Origin: Paenibacillus glycinis
GTDB taxonomy: Bacteria > Bacillota > Bacilli > Paenibacillales > Paenibacillaceae
Length of the DNA stretch: 64,000 nt
Assembly: GCF_009909185.1 (NCBI RefSeq)
Contig: NZ_JAAAMV010000002.1
Coordinates: 372,001 to 436,000, forward strand
Reading direction: 5' to 3'
In this document: positions 25,524 through 34,317 of the stretch, piece after piece
Layout: every line of letters begins with the position of its first letter
How positions within the stretch are numbered: the stretch's first letter is position 1
Position numbers and translations under genes: made by a program
Notes under the pieces: model-generated
What the model was told of the DNA's origin: nothing
Seen by the model: only the letters and a program-made list of their open reading frames with translations
The model's database searches: none

Positions 25524-26246
25524 TTACTTTCCCGCCAACAAGTGATATTCCGCCGTATTCTCGAACGCGCGGCGGTTCTCGCCGCGGTAATTGCAGCAGT
25601 AATCCGTCGCCGCGTCGAAAGCCGGTGCCAGACTGACGTCGAGCTTGACGGCGGCCGTCGGATATGCCGTGCTCGGGTTGAGCGGGTTCGGCGTATTCGA
25701 CAGCACGATCAGCACGTCCATGTCGGTACGGAGCGTGACGGTCGCGCCTTCCTGGCAATGCGCGGCATCGTAGATCATGCGGCCTTCCTCGTCGCATGCG
25801 ACTTTCGCGAACAGATTCACGACCGGACCGAGGTCGCGAACGCCGAGCCCGCTGCGCACCAGCTCCACGGCGAAGTTCTCGTAGCCGCTCCGCAGCCAAT
25901 CGTTGCGCAGCGTCTGGTAATCGGTCGCGCCGTACTTGGCATCCGTGCTTTCCCGGGTCGTATAGCCGCTGATCGTATCGTGCCAGCCGAGATCGTCGCC
26001 GACGAAGCTCGCGAGCGCGCGCCCGTTGTCGCTCATCAGCACGTTGCCGCGCGTCAAGCGCGCCGTGTACTGGGCTTTCAACGAATCCGGCATGTTGTAG
26101 CGCTCCGTCAAATCGTTGGCGTTGAACAGCATCATCGATACGTTCGCGTCCCGCTGCAGCGCCGTGAACGCGAGCAGCCGGCCTTTCGCGATGACGCCGG
26201 ACCATTTGTCCCCTGGCGCGAGCGTTTTGCTCCATAAGCTTGACAT
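25524..26246 (-). CDS. DUF1989 urea-carboxylase-associated protein, probable carboxyguanidine deiminase subunit
   Basis: A 240-residue DUF1989 protein and first gene of the guanidine operon. It starts MSSLWSKTLAPGDKWSGVIAK, with AAAGGAGGG 7 nt before the ATG; longer upstream readings run into the riboswitch leader. Typical blocks are SMMLFNANDLTERYN, GRALASFVGDDLGWHDTISG and NLFAKVACDEEGRM. With the downstream DUF1989 protein it probably forms carboxyguanidine deiminase. The leader carries a guanidine-I riboswitch. Confidence 0.9.
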   Translation of the reverse strand: MSSLWSKTLAPGDKWSGVIAKGRLLAFTALQRDANVSMMLFNANDLTERYNMPDSLKAQYTARLTRGNVLMSDNGRALASFVGDDLGWHDTISGYTTRESTDAKYGATDYQTLRNDWLRSGYENFAVELVRSGLGVRDLGPVVNLFAKVACDEEGRMIYDAAHCQEGATVTLRTDMDVLIVLSNTPNPLNPSTAYPTAAVKLDVSLAPAFDAATDYCCNYRGENRRAFENTAEYHLLAGK

Positions 26247-26331
26247 TGAAATACCCTCCTTTGATGGTCGCGGACTGGGAGAAAGAGCGTCCCTGCTCGC
26301 CCGTACGCCTGCTTCTCTCGCCATGCGGGAA

Positions 26332-26369
26332 AACAAAAAAGCCTGAGAGCGCGACCTCCCAGGCTTTTA
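26332..26369 (-). terminator. Expression-platform terminator of the guanidine riboswitch
   Basis: AAAAGCCTG pairs with CAGGCTTTT, followed by a T run on the minus strand. The 5' arm is the same AAAGCCTGGGAG stretch that forms the conserved 3' end of the aptamer, so ligand binding would compete with this hairpin: a genetic ON switch. Confidence 0.85.
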
Positions 26370-26484
26370 TCCTTCCGTGTTATGCGGGCCGCTCACGCGC
26401 CGGGCGCGTTCCGTTTCTCCGCACGCTATCTCTTGGACCAGGCTTGACGGACGCGGATGCGGTCGTCAACGGAACCCTAGATAG
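26352..26484 (-). promoter_or_regulatory. Guanidine-I (ykkC) riboswitch, operon leader
   Basis: The minus strand shows the family's conserved blocks in order: CTAGGGTTCCG (26470-26480), CTGGTCC followed by AAGAGA (26435-26441), and ACGGAAGGATAAAAGCCTGGGAG (GGATAAAAGCC at 26362-26372). This ordering is the ykkC consensus, a sensor of free guanidine. It precedes the DUF1989-carboxylase-allophanate hydrolase operon and is what identifies that operon as guanidine-responsive. Confidence 0.94.
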
Positions 26485-26549
26485 CTTGTTGTTCTCAATA
26501 GCTGACATGAGAACCCATATGCAGTTGTGTTTACCTGCTGTTGATCCTC

Positions 26550-26579
26550 ATTATAGAGGCGCCTCCGACGATATGTCAA
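26550..26579 (-). promoter_or_regulatory. Promoter of the guanidine operon
   Basis: Minus-strand TTGACA (26574-26579), 18-bp spacer, TATAAT (26550-26555): consensus sigma-A hexamers. The resulting leader of nearly 300 nt contains the riboswitch and its terminator before the ATG at 26246. Confidence 0.85.
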
Positions 26580-26625
26580 TCTCCGTGTCAGGTTTTGTTA
26601 CATTGAAACCCAAATCGGCTCGTCA

Positions 26626-28560
26626 TTAACGCTTCGGAAGCGACCGAACGTATCGGTCGGACAAGTCCATCAGCTTCAGGATGTAATCGTAATCCTTCCG
26701 GTACGGCTCCAGATCCTTGACCGGCTCGAGCGTCCGGATGTCGACGGCGGTCCCGTCGTCGAAGCCCTTGCCCGGCACGAACATCACGTCGTCGTTGAAA
26801 AACGACCCGGTCGGCAAATAATAGCGCGAGCCGACGACGTTGCGATCGATGTTCAACAGGTCATGGCCGAACGCCGTGAAATGCTCCTGCTGCAGCGAGA
26901 TGCCGAGCAAATTGGCGATCGTAGGCATGATGTCCAGCTGGCCGCCGACCTGATCCACGACCTTGCCCTGCTGCTCGCCCGGCAGATGCACGATGAGCGG
27001 AATATTGAACCGCGTCACCTGCGGATCGTACTTGATGCCGAGCGTTCGGCTGACCAGATCGGGGTCGTTATCGGTAGGCTGCAGGCCGAAGTGGTCCCCG
27101 TACAGCACGAGCACGGTATCTTCCCACAGTCCCTCGCTCTTCAGCCGGTCGATCAAGGTGCCGATCGCGTAATCCGTATAATTGACGGCGAGCAAATAAT
27201 TGCCCAGCTGCGTGCCCTTCAGCTTCGCGGGGAGCGTCATCTTCACGCGGTCCGCCGGCACCTCGAACGGGAAGTGGCTGGACACCGTGATGAGCTGGCC
27301 GTAGAACGGCTGCTTGCTCTTGTCGATCTCGCTCAGCTTGTCGACGGCGACGCGGTACAGCTCCTCGTCGGACGCGCCGAAGCTGTTGAATTTATCGTTC
27401 TTGTAGTACGGCTTGTCGTAATAGTGGTTGAAATTAAGCGCCGCGTAGAGCTTGTTGCGGTCCCAGAACGTCACGTCGTTGACGTGGAACGTATCGGCCA
27501 CGTAGCCGTTCTGCTGCAGGAGCCGCGGCAGGCTCGGAATATTGCGGTCGCCGTAGCCCGTCGACATCGCGATCTTGGCGGTCGGATAGATCGACGTGTT
27601 GGACATGAATTCCGCATCGGACGTATTGCCTTGGCCGATTTGTTGGAAAATATGCGGGAAATAGAAGCTGCCCTCGGCCAGCTTGTTCAGCGTCGGGGTG
27701 ATCTCCTTGCCCTCCAGCTTCAGATGGATCGGGAAGTTCTGGAACGCCTCCATTTGGATGACGATGACGTTCTTCCCTTTCTCCGAGCCGAAATAGGCCG
27801 GCGTCTCGCTCGGCTTGTCCCGGTACGGGAAGGTCGCCTGCAGGTCGGCCGCCTGCTTGACGAATTCCGCCGTGTTGCCCTCCGCGGCAATGCTGTTGTC
27901 CTTCGCCGCCTTGATGGCCGCGGATACCTGGTAGTTCAGGAAGCCTTCGTCCTCCGCCTCGACCAGCTCGTTCTCGATCGGCATGCCGATCTGGATGATC
28001 CGGGCCGAAGCGACGAGGCAGAGGATGAACAGGACGCTCAGCACGACCCGGTACATCGGCGTCGCGGGCACGAAGCGCCGTCTGCCGCTGTCGCGGCGGC
28101 GCCTCAACCCGATCGCGGCATAGAGCCATAACGCGAGTCCGAGCACCAGGTCCGGGAAGAACCAATAGTGGCTCCATTTGATCGTGGATTCCACGCTGTC
28201 GCCGATCTTGGCGACCTGATGCAGCTCGTAAAGCGCCGAGTAGGTCGGAACCGAGCCGAAATGCTCGAAATACACGGCCGACGAGAACAGCAGCACCGAC
28301 ACGAGCAGATTCAATCCGCCGTAGGCCCACACTTTGAACCGGGCCGGCGTCGCAAGCTCCAGCGCGCATAAGAGCACGAGCAGCGCCGACGCGTCCGCCG
28401 CAAGCCGCGGCCATTTGATCTCGCCGAACAGAAAATACCGCAGCAGCGCCAGCTTGACCAAAAGAACGACGACGGCGACGTAGAACAAGGGGATGCGCGA
28501 CTTGCGCTCCCCGCGATTCAGGCGAGACAAGGCGTTTGATTTTGATGTGGCATTGCGCAT
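26626..28560 (-). CDS. LTA synthase family sulfatase (membrane)
   Basis: A 644-residue polyglycerol-phosphate transferase-type protein. An N-terminal part with about five membrane helices (residues 24 to about 195) is followed by an extracellular sulfatase-fold domain. The catalytic Thr sits in QIGQGNTSDAEF and metal ligands in ITVSSHFPFE and LVLYGDHFGLQ. It is homologous to LtaS/YfnI/YqgS. Which homologue it is, synthase or primase, cannot be told. It lies 24 bp after the radical SAM gene on the same strand. Confidence 0.92.
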   Translation of the reverse strand: MRNATSKSNALSRLNRGERKSRIPLFYVAVVVLLVKLALLRYFLFGEIKWPRLAADASALLVLLCALELATPARFKVWAYGGLNLLVSVLLFSSAVYFEHFGSVPTYSALYELHQVAKIGDSVESTIKWSHYWFFPDLVLGLALWLYAAIGLRRRRDSGRRRFVPATPMYRVVLSVLFILCLVASARIIQIGMPIENELVEAEDEGFLNYQVSAAIKAAKDNSIAAEGNTAEFVKQAADLQATFPYRDKPSETPAYFGSEKGKNVIVIQMEAFQNFPIHLKLEGKEITPTLNKLAEGSFYFPHIFQQIGQGNTSDAEFMSNTSIYPTAKIAMSTGYGDRNIPSLPRLLQQNGYVADTFHVNDVTFWDRNKLYAALNFNHYYDKPYYKNDKFNSFGASDEELYRVAVDKLSEIDKSKQPFYGQLITVSSHFPFEVPADRVKMTLPAKLKGTQLGNYLLAVNYTDYAIGTLIDRLKSEGLWEDTVLVLYGDHFGLQPTDNDPDLVSRTLGIKYDPQVTRFNIPLIVHLPGEQQGKVVDQVGGQLDIMPTIANLLGISLQQEHFTAFGHDLLNIDRNVVGSRYYLPTGSFFNDDVMFVPGKGFDDGTAVDIRTLEPVKDLEPYRKDYDYILKLMDLSDRYVRSLPKR

Positions 28561-28584
28561 AAGCGAACGACAAACCTTCTTTCC

Positions 28585-29463
28585 TTACATGCTGAACCGC
28601 TGACGGTAGCCGCATTTGCGGCAGAGCTCTTCCACCACTTCGCGGCGGGAGAAACCGTCGTACAGCCGGTTCGCCCTCTCCCCTTCGACGATTTCCGAGA
28701 ACGGGGTTTGATGGATGTTGCCGAGATTGATGACGCCTTCGCCGTCCAGGCAGCAAGGGATTACCGTACCGTCCACGAGGACGCCGGCCTGGTTGCGAAG
28801 GCCATGGCAGAAGCCTTTGCTTTCGTCTTCCTTCTCCTTTAGATCCGGCCATTTGAACTCGTGATCGTGATTCAGATAGACGCGTTCGGCGAGCTTGATG
28901 CCCTTGCCCCGCGTGAACTGGTCCTGGATGCGGAAGTCCAGGCCGAATTCGCGCTCGAGCCGGTCCAGGATGTCCTGGTTGCGCTGGCGCTCGACGTTCG
29001 TCGCGTTATCCTCGGTCAGGTTCCACAGCCGCAGCGAGATCAGCACGTCCGACGCGGCGACGGCTTCCTTGACGAACGTCAGCACTTTGCCGAGGTAGCC
29101 TTCCTTGTCGACCGAGCCTTCGTGGCCGTCGAAGCTGTGCAGCGAGAAATTGATCTGCCGCAGCGCCGGCTTGCCGAGGATTTTGGGACCCGCTTTATGC
29201 AGGAGCGTGCCGTTCGAGGTCAGGTTCACCTTGAAGCCGCGTTCATGGGCCAGGTCGAGCAGCACGTCGATCTTGGGATGCAGCAGGGGTTCGCCTTTGA
29301 CATGAAAATAAATATGGTCGGCATGCGGCCGGATCTCGTCCAGCGTCTTCGTGAAATCGTCGACGGCGATGAAGCCCTTCGCGCGCCCGGTAGGCGGACA
29401 GAACGAGCAGGCCAGGTTGCAGACGCTCGTGATTTCGATATAAAATTTTTTGAATGTTTTCAT
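28585..29463 (-). CDS. Radical SAM/SPASM-type protein
   Basis: A 292-residue radical SAM enzyme with the cluster motif CNLACSFC near residue 13 and a C-terminal auxiliary-cluster segment (CCLDGEG ... ELCRKCGYRQ). I placed the start at the ATG at 29463 (MKTFKKFYIEITSV), because an upstream ATG at 29526 lies inside a -10 hexamer and has no ribosome binding site. The substrate is unknown. The gene directly precedes the LTA-synthase-like gene, and the two may be one transcription unit. Confidence 0.87.
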   Translation of the reverse strand: MKTFKKFYIEITSVCNLACSFCPPTGRAKGFIAVDDFTKTLDEIRPHADHIYFHVKGEPLLHPKIDVLLDLAHERGFKVNLTSNGTLLHKAGPKILGKPALRQINFSLHSFDGHEGSVDKEGYLGKVLTFVKEAVAASDVLISLRLWNLTEDNATNVERQRNQDILDRLEREFGLDFRIQDQFTRGKGIKLAERVYLNHDHEFKWPDLKEKEDESKGFCHGLRNQAGVLVDGTVIPCCLDGEGVINLGNIHQTPFSEIVEGERANRLYDGFSRREVVEELCRKCGYRQRFSM

Positions 29464-29524
29464 GCGGTCGTAAGCCCCGTTTCCTTCGTTCAACCTGTCA
29501 TGGTTTGCGATAACATACCCCTGC

Positions 29525-29554
29525 ATTATATGACGTTCGCCTAAAGCCTGTCCA
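29525..29554 (-). promoter_or_regulatory. Promoter of the radical SAM - LTA synthase-like genes
   Basis: Minus-strand TGGACA (29549-29554), 18-bp spacer, TATAAT (29525-29530). Its position excludes the upstream ATG as translation start of the radical SAM gene. Confidence 0.65.
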
Positions 29555-29589
29555 CTTTCGAGGCCCGCGCCGCCCGACGCGTCCCGATA

Positions 29590-29622
29590 AACAAAGAAAC
29601 AGGACCTCGTGAAGAGGTCCTG
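29590..29622 (-). terminator. Terminator of the gene at 29668-29994
   Basis: Perfect 9-bp stem CAGGACCTC / GAGGTCCTG with a 5-nt loop, followed on the minus strand by TTTCTTTGTTT. Confidence 0.85.
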
Positions 29623-29667
29623 CGTGTATGGGCTCCGATCCGAATTTGCAAGCGTTTTCGGCGATCG

Positions 29668-29994
29668 TTATGCTTCTTGCAGCAGGTTGTGCATCTCGTC
29701 CTTCGTTCGTTCGACCTTCAGCACGTGCTCGACGGAAATATCCGACTTGTTCTCGTTGCGGAAGGTAGCTCCCTCTAGTCGATAACCGTTCGCCCTGGCC
29801 ATGGAGTAGAACGCGCACAGCTGGTTGGCAATCCGCACGGCCTGGTCTTTGTTCGCGGCCGTATATAACGTATTGCCGAAACTGAGTGGATTGTTGTTGC
29901 TTTGGATGTTGACATGGAAGGCTTCAGCTTCGCCGTTCACCTGCTTCACCAAGATTTGATTGTTGTAACAGTTCAACAGATAATGGACTGTCAT
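29668..29994 (-). CDS. Conserved hypothetical protein
   Basis: A 108-residue soluble protein starting MTVHYLLNCYNNQILVKQVN; I do not recognise its family. The start at ATG 29994 is chosen because AGGCGGTGA lies 5 nt upstream; a GTG nine bases earlier is inside that ribosome binding site. It has its own terminator and stands alone. No motif suggests a function. Confidence 0.68.
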   Translation of the reverse strand: MTVHYLLNCYNNQILVKQVNGEAEAFHVNIQSNNNPLSFGNTLYTAANKDQAVRIANQLCAFYSMARANGYRLEGATFRNENKSDISVEHVLKVERTKDEMHNLLQEA

Positions 29995-30099
29995 GTCATT
30001 CACCGCCTAATCACTTTGTTTCGGCCCGCTTCCGCTTGCCGTACTCCTTATTACACGGGCCATGCCGGAATGAAACGCCGGCGTCCGCCCGCTTTTATT

Positions 30100-30393
30100 C
30101 TATTCCTCCGCCTCGGAGAAATGCTCCCGGCAGAACGCTTCCAGCACTCGTTCTTCCTCGTCTTCCAATTCGGCGTCGACGAAGGCGTCGTTCAGCCGCT
30201 TGTACAGCTCGTACTTGACGATGCCGCCGCTCTCTCCGTCCACGCGGTATATGGCCCTGACATACAAGCCGCCTGCGACATGCAGGTCGTCGTCCTCGGC
30301 GAGTTCGATCTCGAGCCTGAATTCATACCGGTCGCCGGACAATATGCCGAACGGATCCTTGATCTTTTCTACGGTGTACGCTTCGATTTCCAT
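30100..30393 (-). CDS. DUF6509 family protein
   Basis: A 97-residue acidic protein starting MEIEAYTVEKIKDPFGILSG, the recognisable N-terminal block of the DUF6509 family of Paenibacillaceae and Bacillaceae. The C-terminus is Glu-rich. GAGGT precedes the ATG. Function unknown. Confidence 0.75.
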   Translation of the reverse strand: MEIEAYTVEKIKDPFGILSGDRYEFRLEIELAEDDDLHVAGGLYVRAIYRVDGESGGIVKYELYKRLNDAFVDAELEDEEERVLEAFCREHFSEAEE

Positions 30394-30483
30394 GTATGTA
30401 CCTCATCCTTCCAGACGTCGTAGCCCCCATTATACCGTTTTCGGCCACGGCTTTCGAGTCCGGACGCCGGAACGGCCCCTTCG

Positions 30484-31161
30484 TTACTCCCGGCATTCCT
30501 CCCGCGTCGGCTTGACCTCGTACGGCACGCGCCTGCCGGCCATCGGTACCGTCCTGGCATCGAACCGTCCCGCGTAGCGGAATACCGGTCCCAGCACCGG
30601 ATTCGCGATCTCGGCGGCGATCCTGTAGCAGGACGCCTCGTCGTCGTACCATTCGTGCACGTTCGCTCGCGCCGTCAGCCAATCCGGGAGCCGGAACCGA
30701 AGACGGCCTTCGTAGCAGCGCTGTTCGCCGGACCGGAGCAGCATGCCGCCGAGCGGCGAGACGTCCATCTCCAGATCGACCGCGAGATGCTGCCTCGTGC
30801 CCATGTAGTCGACGATGCAGCGGCGTTCCGAGCTGTGAATCATCGTCGCGTCGAATTTGCGGACGCCGTCCGGGAAGCGGAACCGGCGGCTCCACGTCAC
30901 CGTTTCGCGGCCGTAGGAATCCGCGTACGCGTAGTTGGACACGGTGAACGGAACGCCCTCCCCGCCCCGCGGGAACATGATGTTCCGCGAAGACAGGAGC
31001 AGCAGCGGCGCAGCCGCCCATTTGGCGTACCAGACGCGTTCCATGACGCCTTCGCCGATGGAAGCCACGCCGGCTTCGCTGGCGAAGCCGAACCGCTCCC
31101 GAATGCGCGGATGCAGCCGCTCGAACTTTGAACCGAGCGCTCGTTCGTAGATGGATCTCAT
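30484..31161 (-). CDS. DUF4166 family protein
   Basis: A 225-residue protein starting MRSIYERALGSKFERLHPRI. The sequence fits DUF4166, a domain often found next to or fused with membrane proteins. The start ATG overlaps the stop of the SRPBCC/DoxX-like gene (ATGA), implying coupled translation and a joint role that is not known. No signal peptide is seen. Confidence 0.78.
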   Translation of the reverse strand: MRSIYERALGSKFERLHPRIRERFGFASEAGVASIGEGVMERVWYAKWAAAPLLLLSSRNIMFPRGGEGVPFTVSNYAYADSYGRETVTWSRRFRFPDGVRKFDATMIHSSERRCIVDYMGTRQHLAVDLEMDVSPLGGMLLRSGEQRCYEGRLRFRLPDWLTARANVHEWYDDEASCYRIAAEIANPVLGPVFRYAGRFDARTVPMAGRRVPYEVKPTREECRE

Positions 31162-32117
31162 GCCCGGCCGCCTCCTCTCGCGCCGGGCTTGCGCCGGCAG
31201 CGCCCGGCCTGCGGCAGTTCTCGGCTCGTCACGTGCGCCGCCCCGCACAGGACGATCATCGCCGCCGCGAGCGCGGCCGGATTGTACGGCGATGCCAGCA
31301 GCGCGGGGTTGCCCGCGGCACCGGAGACGGCCAGCAGCAGTAGCAGCAGCGCCTGGAGCCGGTAATAGACCCTTGACCGGTGCAGGAACGGCGAGACCGT
31401 CCCGACCGCGATCTCCAGGATGCCGAGCAGCGCGAGCAGCGCGGGCCCCCATCCGCCCGGTATCCAGCCGGCCGCCTGCATGACGGCAAGCTCCCCGGTG
31501 CCGGGAAACAGCAGCTTCGGCAGCAGTCCTTGCCCGATCCATAAGCCGGCCAGCGCCGCTGCGCAGGCATAGTGGACGACGGCCTGGCGGATCAGGATTC
31601 GCGGGGGGATGCCCGCTTCCAGCCATATCCGAAGCAGGTCGAAGCTCCAAGCCGTGGCATAACCGAACACCGGGCGGAAGAGCCACCGGTCGAACAGGAG
31701 ACCCGCCCAGCCGAACCGCGTCCGATAATCGTAACGGGTCGCGAATCGAATGGTTGGCGGTTCTCCTTCTTCGTCAAACTCGTGCAATCGCGTATATTTC
31801 CAATAGCCCGCGCCGCGGCTGATGAGCGACTGCGGCTGCTCGGAGCCGAACGACAGCGTGGACAGGCGTTCGTTCCGTATCGCGGAAATCTTCGTTCTCG
31901 TCTCGCCCGTCCCCGAGATTCGCAAGCCGAATCCGATCTGCGTCCGATAGGTAAACGTTTGCGTGCCGTCCTCCTTTTGCCGCGGATGATAATGAATGTC
32001 GGTGAAGCGCACATCCCACTGCCGATGCAGCTCCGGATGCTGCGTATGCAGCCAAAGCCGGTCCATGTCGGTGCGGATCACCGTTTCCACGTAAATCGGT
32101 TTTCTTCCCGCCGTCAT
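31158..32117 (-). CDS. SRPBCC-DoxX-like membrane protein
   Basis: A 319-residue protein with two parts. Residues 1 to about 165 form an SRPBCC-like lipid-binding fold (ETVIRTDMDRLWLHTQHPEL at the start). Residues about 175-300 form four membrane helices of the DoxX-like type. The tail is Arg/Gly-rich and cytoplasmic. AGAGGAG precedes the ATG. It is coupled by overlap to the DUF4166 gene; the same pair occurs together in other Firmicutes, as I recall it. Function unknown. Confidence 0.8.
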   Translation of the reverse strand: MTAGRKPIYVETVIRTDMDRLWLHTQHPELHRQWDVRFTDIHYHPRQKEDGTQTFTYRTQIGFGLRISGTGETRTKISAIRNERLSTLSFGSEQPQSLISRGAGYWKYTRLHEFDEEGEPPTIRFATRYDYRTRFGWAGLLFDRWLFRPVFGYATAWSFDLLRIWLEAGIPPRILIRQAVVHYACAAALAGLWIGQGLLPKLLFPGTGELAVMQAAGWIPGGWGPALLALLGILEIAVGTVSPFLHRSRVYYRLQALLLLLLAVSGAAGNPALLASPYNPAALAAAMIVLCGAAHVTSRELPQAGRCRRKPGARGGGRA

Positions 32118-32197
32118 TCCGATCAGCTCCTCTCTGGACCCAGTATAGCGGCATCCCGCGGGGGCTGAGCAGAACCAACATTCGTAGAACGCACGGC

Positions 32198-32225
32198 AAA
32201 AAGGGTACTAGATTCGCTAGTACCC
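32198..32225 (-). terminator. Terminator of the ada - two-component operon
   Basis: Nine-base-pair stem GGGTACTAG / CTAGTACCC with a 5-nt loop, followed on the minus strand by TTTTTG. It lies about 120 bp past the response-regulator stop. Confidence 0.85.
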
Positions 32226-32343
32226 CTGCTCGCGCCGTCTTTTGCGGCGGGCTTCTCGGCTGCAACGCATGCCCGCTCCAAGCGCTATATCGCCCCAATG
32301 CGCCGTGCATCAGGACGAGGTACGCCGGCGGCAGCCGCGCATC

Positions 32344-32985
32344 TCATTGCTCCGGTTTGTCCGGCGACATGCCGATGCGCTTCACTTTCTCGACGGCTTC
32401 CCGGCTGCTGCGGACCCCGAGCTTTTTGAGCATCTTGTTGACCTGGTTCTTGAGCGTGCTCTCCGCCTTGTACAGCTTGCGTTCGATCTCGGGCTGCGTG
32501 TAGCCGGCTTGAATGAGGTCGAACACTTCGCGCTCGGCCGCCGTCAGCTCCTTCAATTGCTCTTCGCGCTTCAGCCGCGCGAACTCCTTCAGCAGCGCGT
32601 CCATAGGCGCGGAATGATGATAAGCCGCGCGTATGGCATGCGGCAGGTGCAGGTAATTCGTCTTCTCGATGTAGTTGACGGCTCCTGCGGTGAACGCCTG
32701 CGTCATGACAGCTTCCTCGTTCATCGACGTGAGCATGATGATCTTGGCCGCCGGCGCGAGCTCGTGAATCTCCATCGCCGCGTACAAGCCTTCGTGCTTG
32801 CGGTCGGTCAGCTGAATATCCATCAGCACCACGTCGAAGGACAGCGTCCGGGCGAGCGCGGCCGCTTCGGGCGCGTTCGTCGCCGCGCCGACGACGAGCA
32901 GGTCCTCCTCCCGGTTCAGGAACGTGCTGATGGCTTTGATCCAATCCAGGTCGTCTTCGACCAGAAAAACGCGGATCACACTCAT
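32344..32985 (-). CDS. NarL/FixJ-type response regulator
   Basis: A 213-residue response regulator. The receiver domain has the acidic pair EDD near residue 10, the phospho-Asp in VVLMDIQL (about residue 56), Thr/Ser in MLTSM and Lys in IEKTNY. A LuxR-type HTH follows (LTAAEREVFDLIQAGYTQPE, about 145 onward). It lies 9 bp after the histidine kinase gene, with its ribosome binding site inside the kinase 3' end. Output genes are unknown; the location behind adaAB suggests a link to alkylation stress or merely shared transcription. Confidence 0.92.
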   Translation of the reverse strand: MSVIRVFLVEDDLDWIKAISTFLNREEDLLVVGAATNAPEAAALARTLSFDVVLMDIQLTDRKHEGLYAAMEIHELAPAAKIIMLTSMNEEAVMTQAFTAGAVNYIEKTNYLHLPHAIRAAYHHSAPMDALLKEFARLKREEQLKELTAAEREVFDLIQAGYTQPEIERKLYKAESTLKNQVNKMLKKLGVRSSREAVEKVKRIGMSPDKPEQ

Positions 32986-32994
32986 GGGAACGGT

Positions 32995-34317
32995 TCATTC
33001 CTTCCGTTGTTTCTTGCGCGGGAACGTCAGCGCGGCGCAGGTCCCGCCGCCGGCTGCGCCCGACAGGCTCAACGTTCCGCCGCTGAGCAGCATCACGTTG
33101 TAGGCGTAGGACAAGCCGAGCCCGTAATTGTCGACGCGGCTTTTGGTGCTGTAGAACGGTTCCATGACGCGCCGCAGTCGTTCCTTCGGAATGCCCGGCC
33201 CGTTATCCGATACGGTCAGCACGATATTGCGTTTGTTCCCGTCCAATGCGACATCCAGATGGCCGCCGCCTTCCATCGCTTCGACCGCGTTCATGATCAG
33301 GTTCCCGAGCACCTCCCGGATATGTATGGCGTCGAGCAGCAGCACCGGCCGCTCCAGCGGACTGAACGCGTGCGTGATGCCCCGTTCCTCCAGCAGCCCC
33401 GCATACCGGTCCAGACAGTCGCGGACGAGGTCGTCCAGGGCATGCGGCCGCTCGTGCAGCACGATGGCCTTCGTGCGGTGATGGATGCGCGTGACCATCT
33501 CCAGCATATGTTCGGAGGATTGCGCGATGATGGCGAGATGCTGGCGCGTATCGGCGTCGGCATCCGGAAGCTGATGGCGGAGATTCAGCGTGCTGAGCGA
33601 GATTTTCCCGATCTCGTTCTTGATCGTATGGTTCAGCATCGCGGTGCCCGAGCTCACGGCCTTCATCGTCGTATCGAGCGGATCGTGCTCGATCCGCAGC
33701 TTCACGCCCAAGAAGCCGTAGACGAACACGCAAAGCAGCGCCATCGAAAGCGAATAAATCATGAAGATCGAGATGTAAGCGAAAAAATCAAAGTCCGGCT
33801 TGATCGCGCGGGCGACATTGATGAACGCCAACGTCGCGAGCACGGTCGGAACGATGATAAGCGTCGTGATGAGCCGGTTACGCTTCCGCCGGGCGTCCTC
33901 TTCCTTCCAGAGCGCGCGCACCAGCACGTAACACGCCGCCCCGTAATAAGGACCGACCCAGCAGAGCAGCAGCGGGAAGTCGATCTCGAGCGCGGGCCAC
34001 ATCGGCGTCGCCGCCAGCATCAAACCCGCCGGAAAAAAAAGCAGCACGGCGGTCAACCGCCTTCTCGTCCTGCCGCGGGGCAAGCGTTCCGCGTATGCGA
34101 GGCTGAAGGCCAAAATGCCGCAGGGCGTGAAGGTCTGATTGACGTAGACCGCCGCATCCGCGAACCGCGGCCATCCCGCCTCCCGCAGCGTCGGCTCCGC
34201 GCCGCCGATCGAGGCGCAGACCAGGAAGAACGCCGCCCAGCGGTTCGTTTCGTGGCGGGGATTGCTGACCAGCAGCACGGCCGCGGCCGCCGACAACGCG
34301 AAGAAATAGAAGATCAC
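32995..34317 (-). CDS. Membrane sensor histidine kinase
   Basis: A 440-residue kinase. Six to seven membrane helices (residues 1 to about 220) come without an obvious extracellular domain. The H-box follows in LNHTIKNEIGKI, then the N box NLIMNAVEAM and G1 box SDNGPGIP, with GLGL in the C-terminal lid. The start is a GTG at 34317 that overlaps the adaB stop codon (GTGA), so the kinase is translated in coupling with adaB. It pairs with the response regulator 9 bp downstream. Confidence 0.88.
   Translation of the reverse strand: MIFYFFALSAAAAVLLVSNPRHETNRWAAFFLVCASIGGAEPTLREAGWPRFADAAVYVNQTFTPCGILAFSLAYAERLPRGRTRRRLTAVLLFFPAGLMLAATPMWPALEIDFPLLLCWVGPYYGAACYVLVRALWKEEDARRKRNRLITTLIIVPTVLATLAFINVARAIKPDFDFFAYISIFMIYSLSMALLCVFVYGFLGVKLRIEHDPLDTTMKAVSSGTAMLNHTIKNEIGKISLSTLNLRHQLPDADADTRQHLAIIAQSSEHMLEMVTRIHHRTKAIVLHERPHALDDLVRDCLDRYAGLLEERGITHAFSPLERPVLLLDAIHIREVLGNLIMNAVEAMEGGGHLDVALDGNKRNIVLTVSDNGPGIPKERLRRVMEPFYSTKSRVDNYGLGLSYAYNVMLLSGGTLSLSGAAGGGTCAALTFPRKKQRKE

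Noticed and set aside
32285-32998. A 237-codon frame alternative to the response regulator
   Set aside because: It is Arg/Gly-rich out-of-frame sequence, while the 213-residue frame has complete receiver and LuxR domains.
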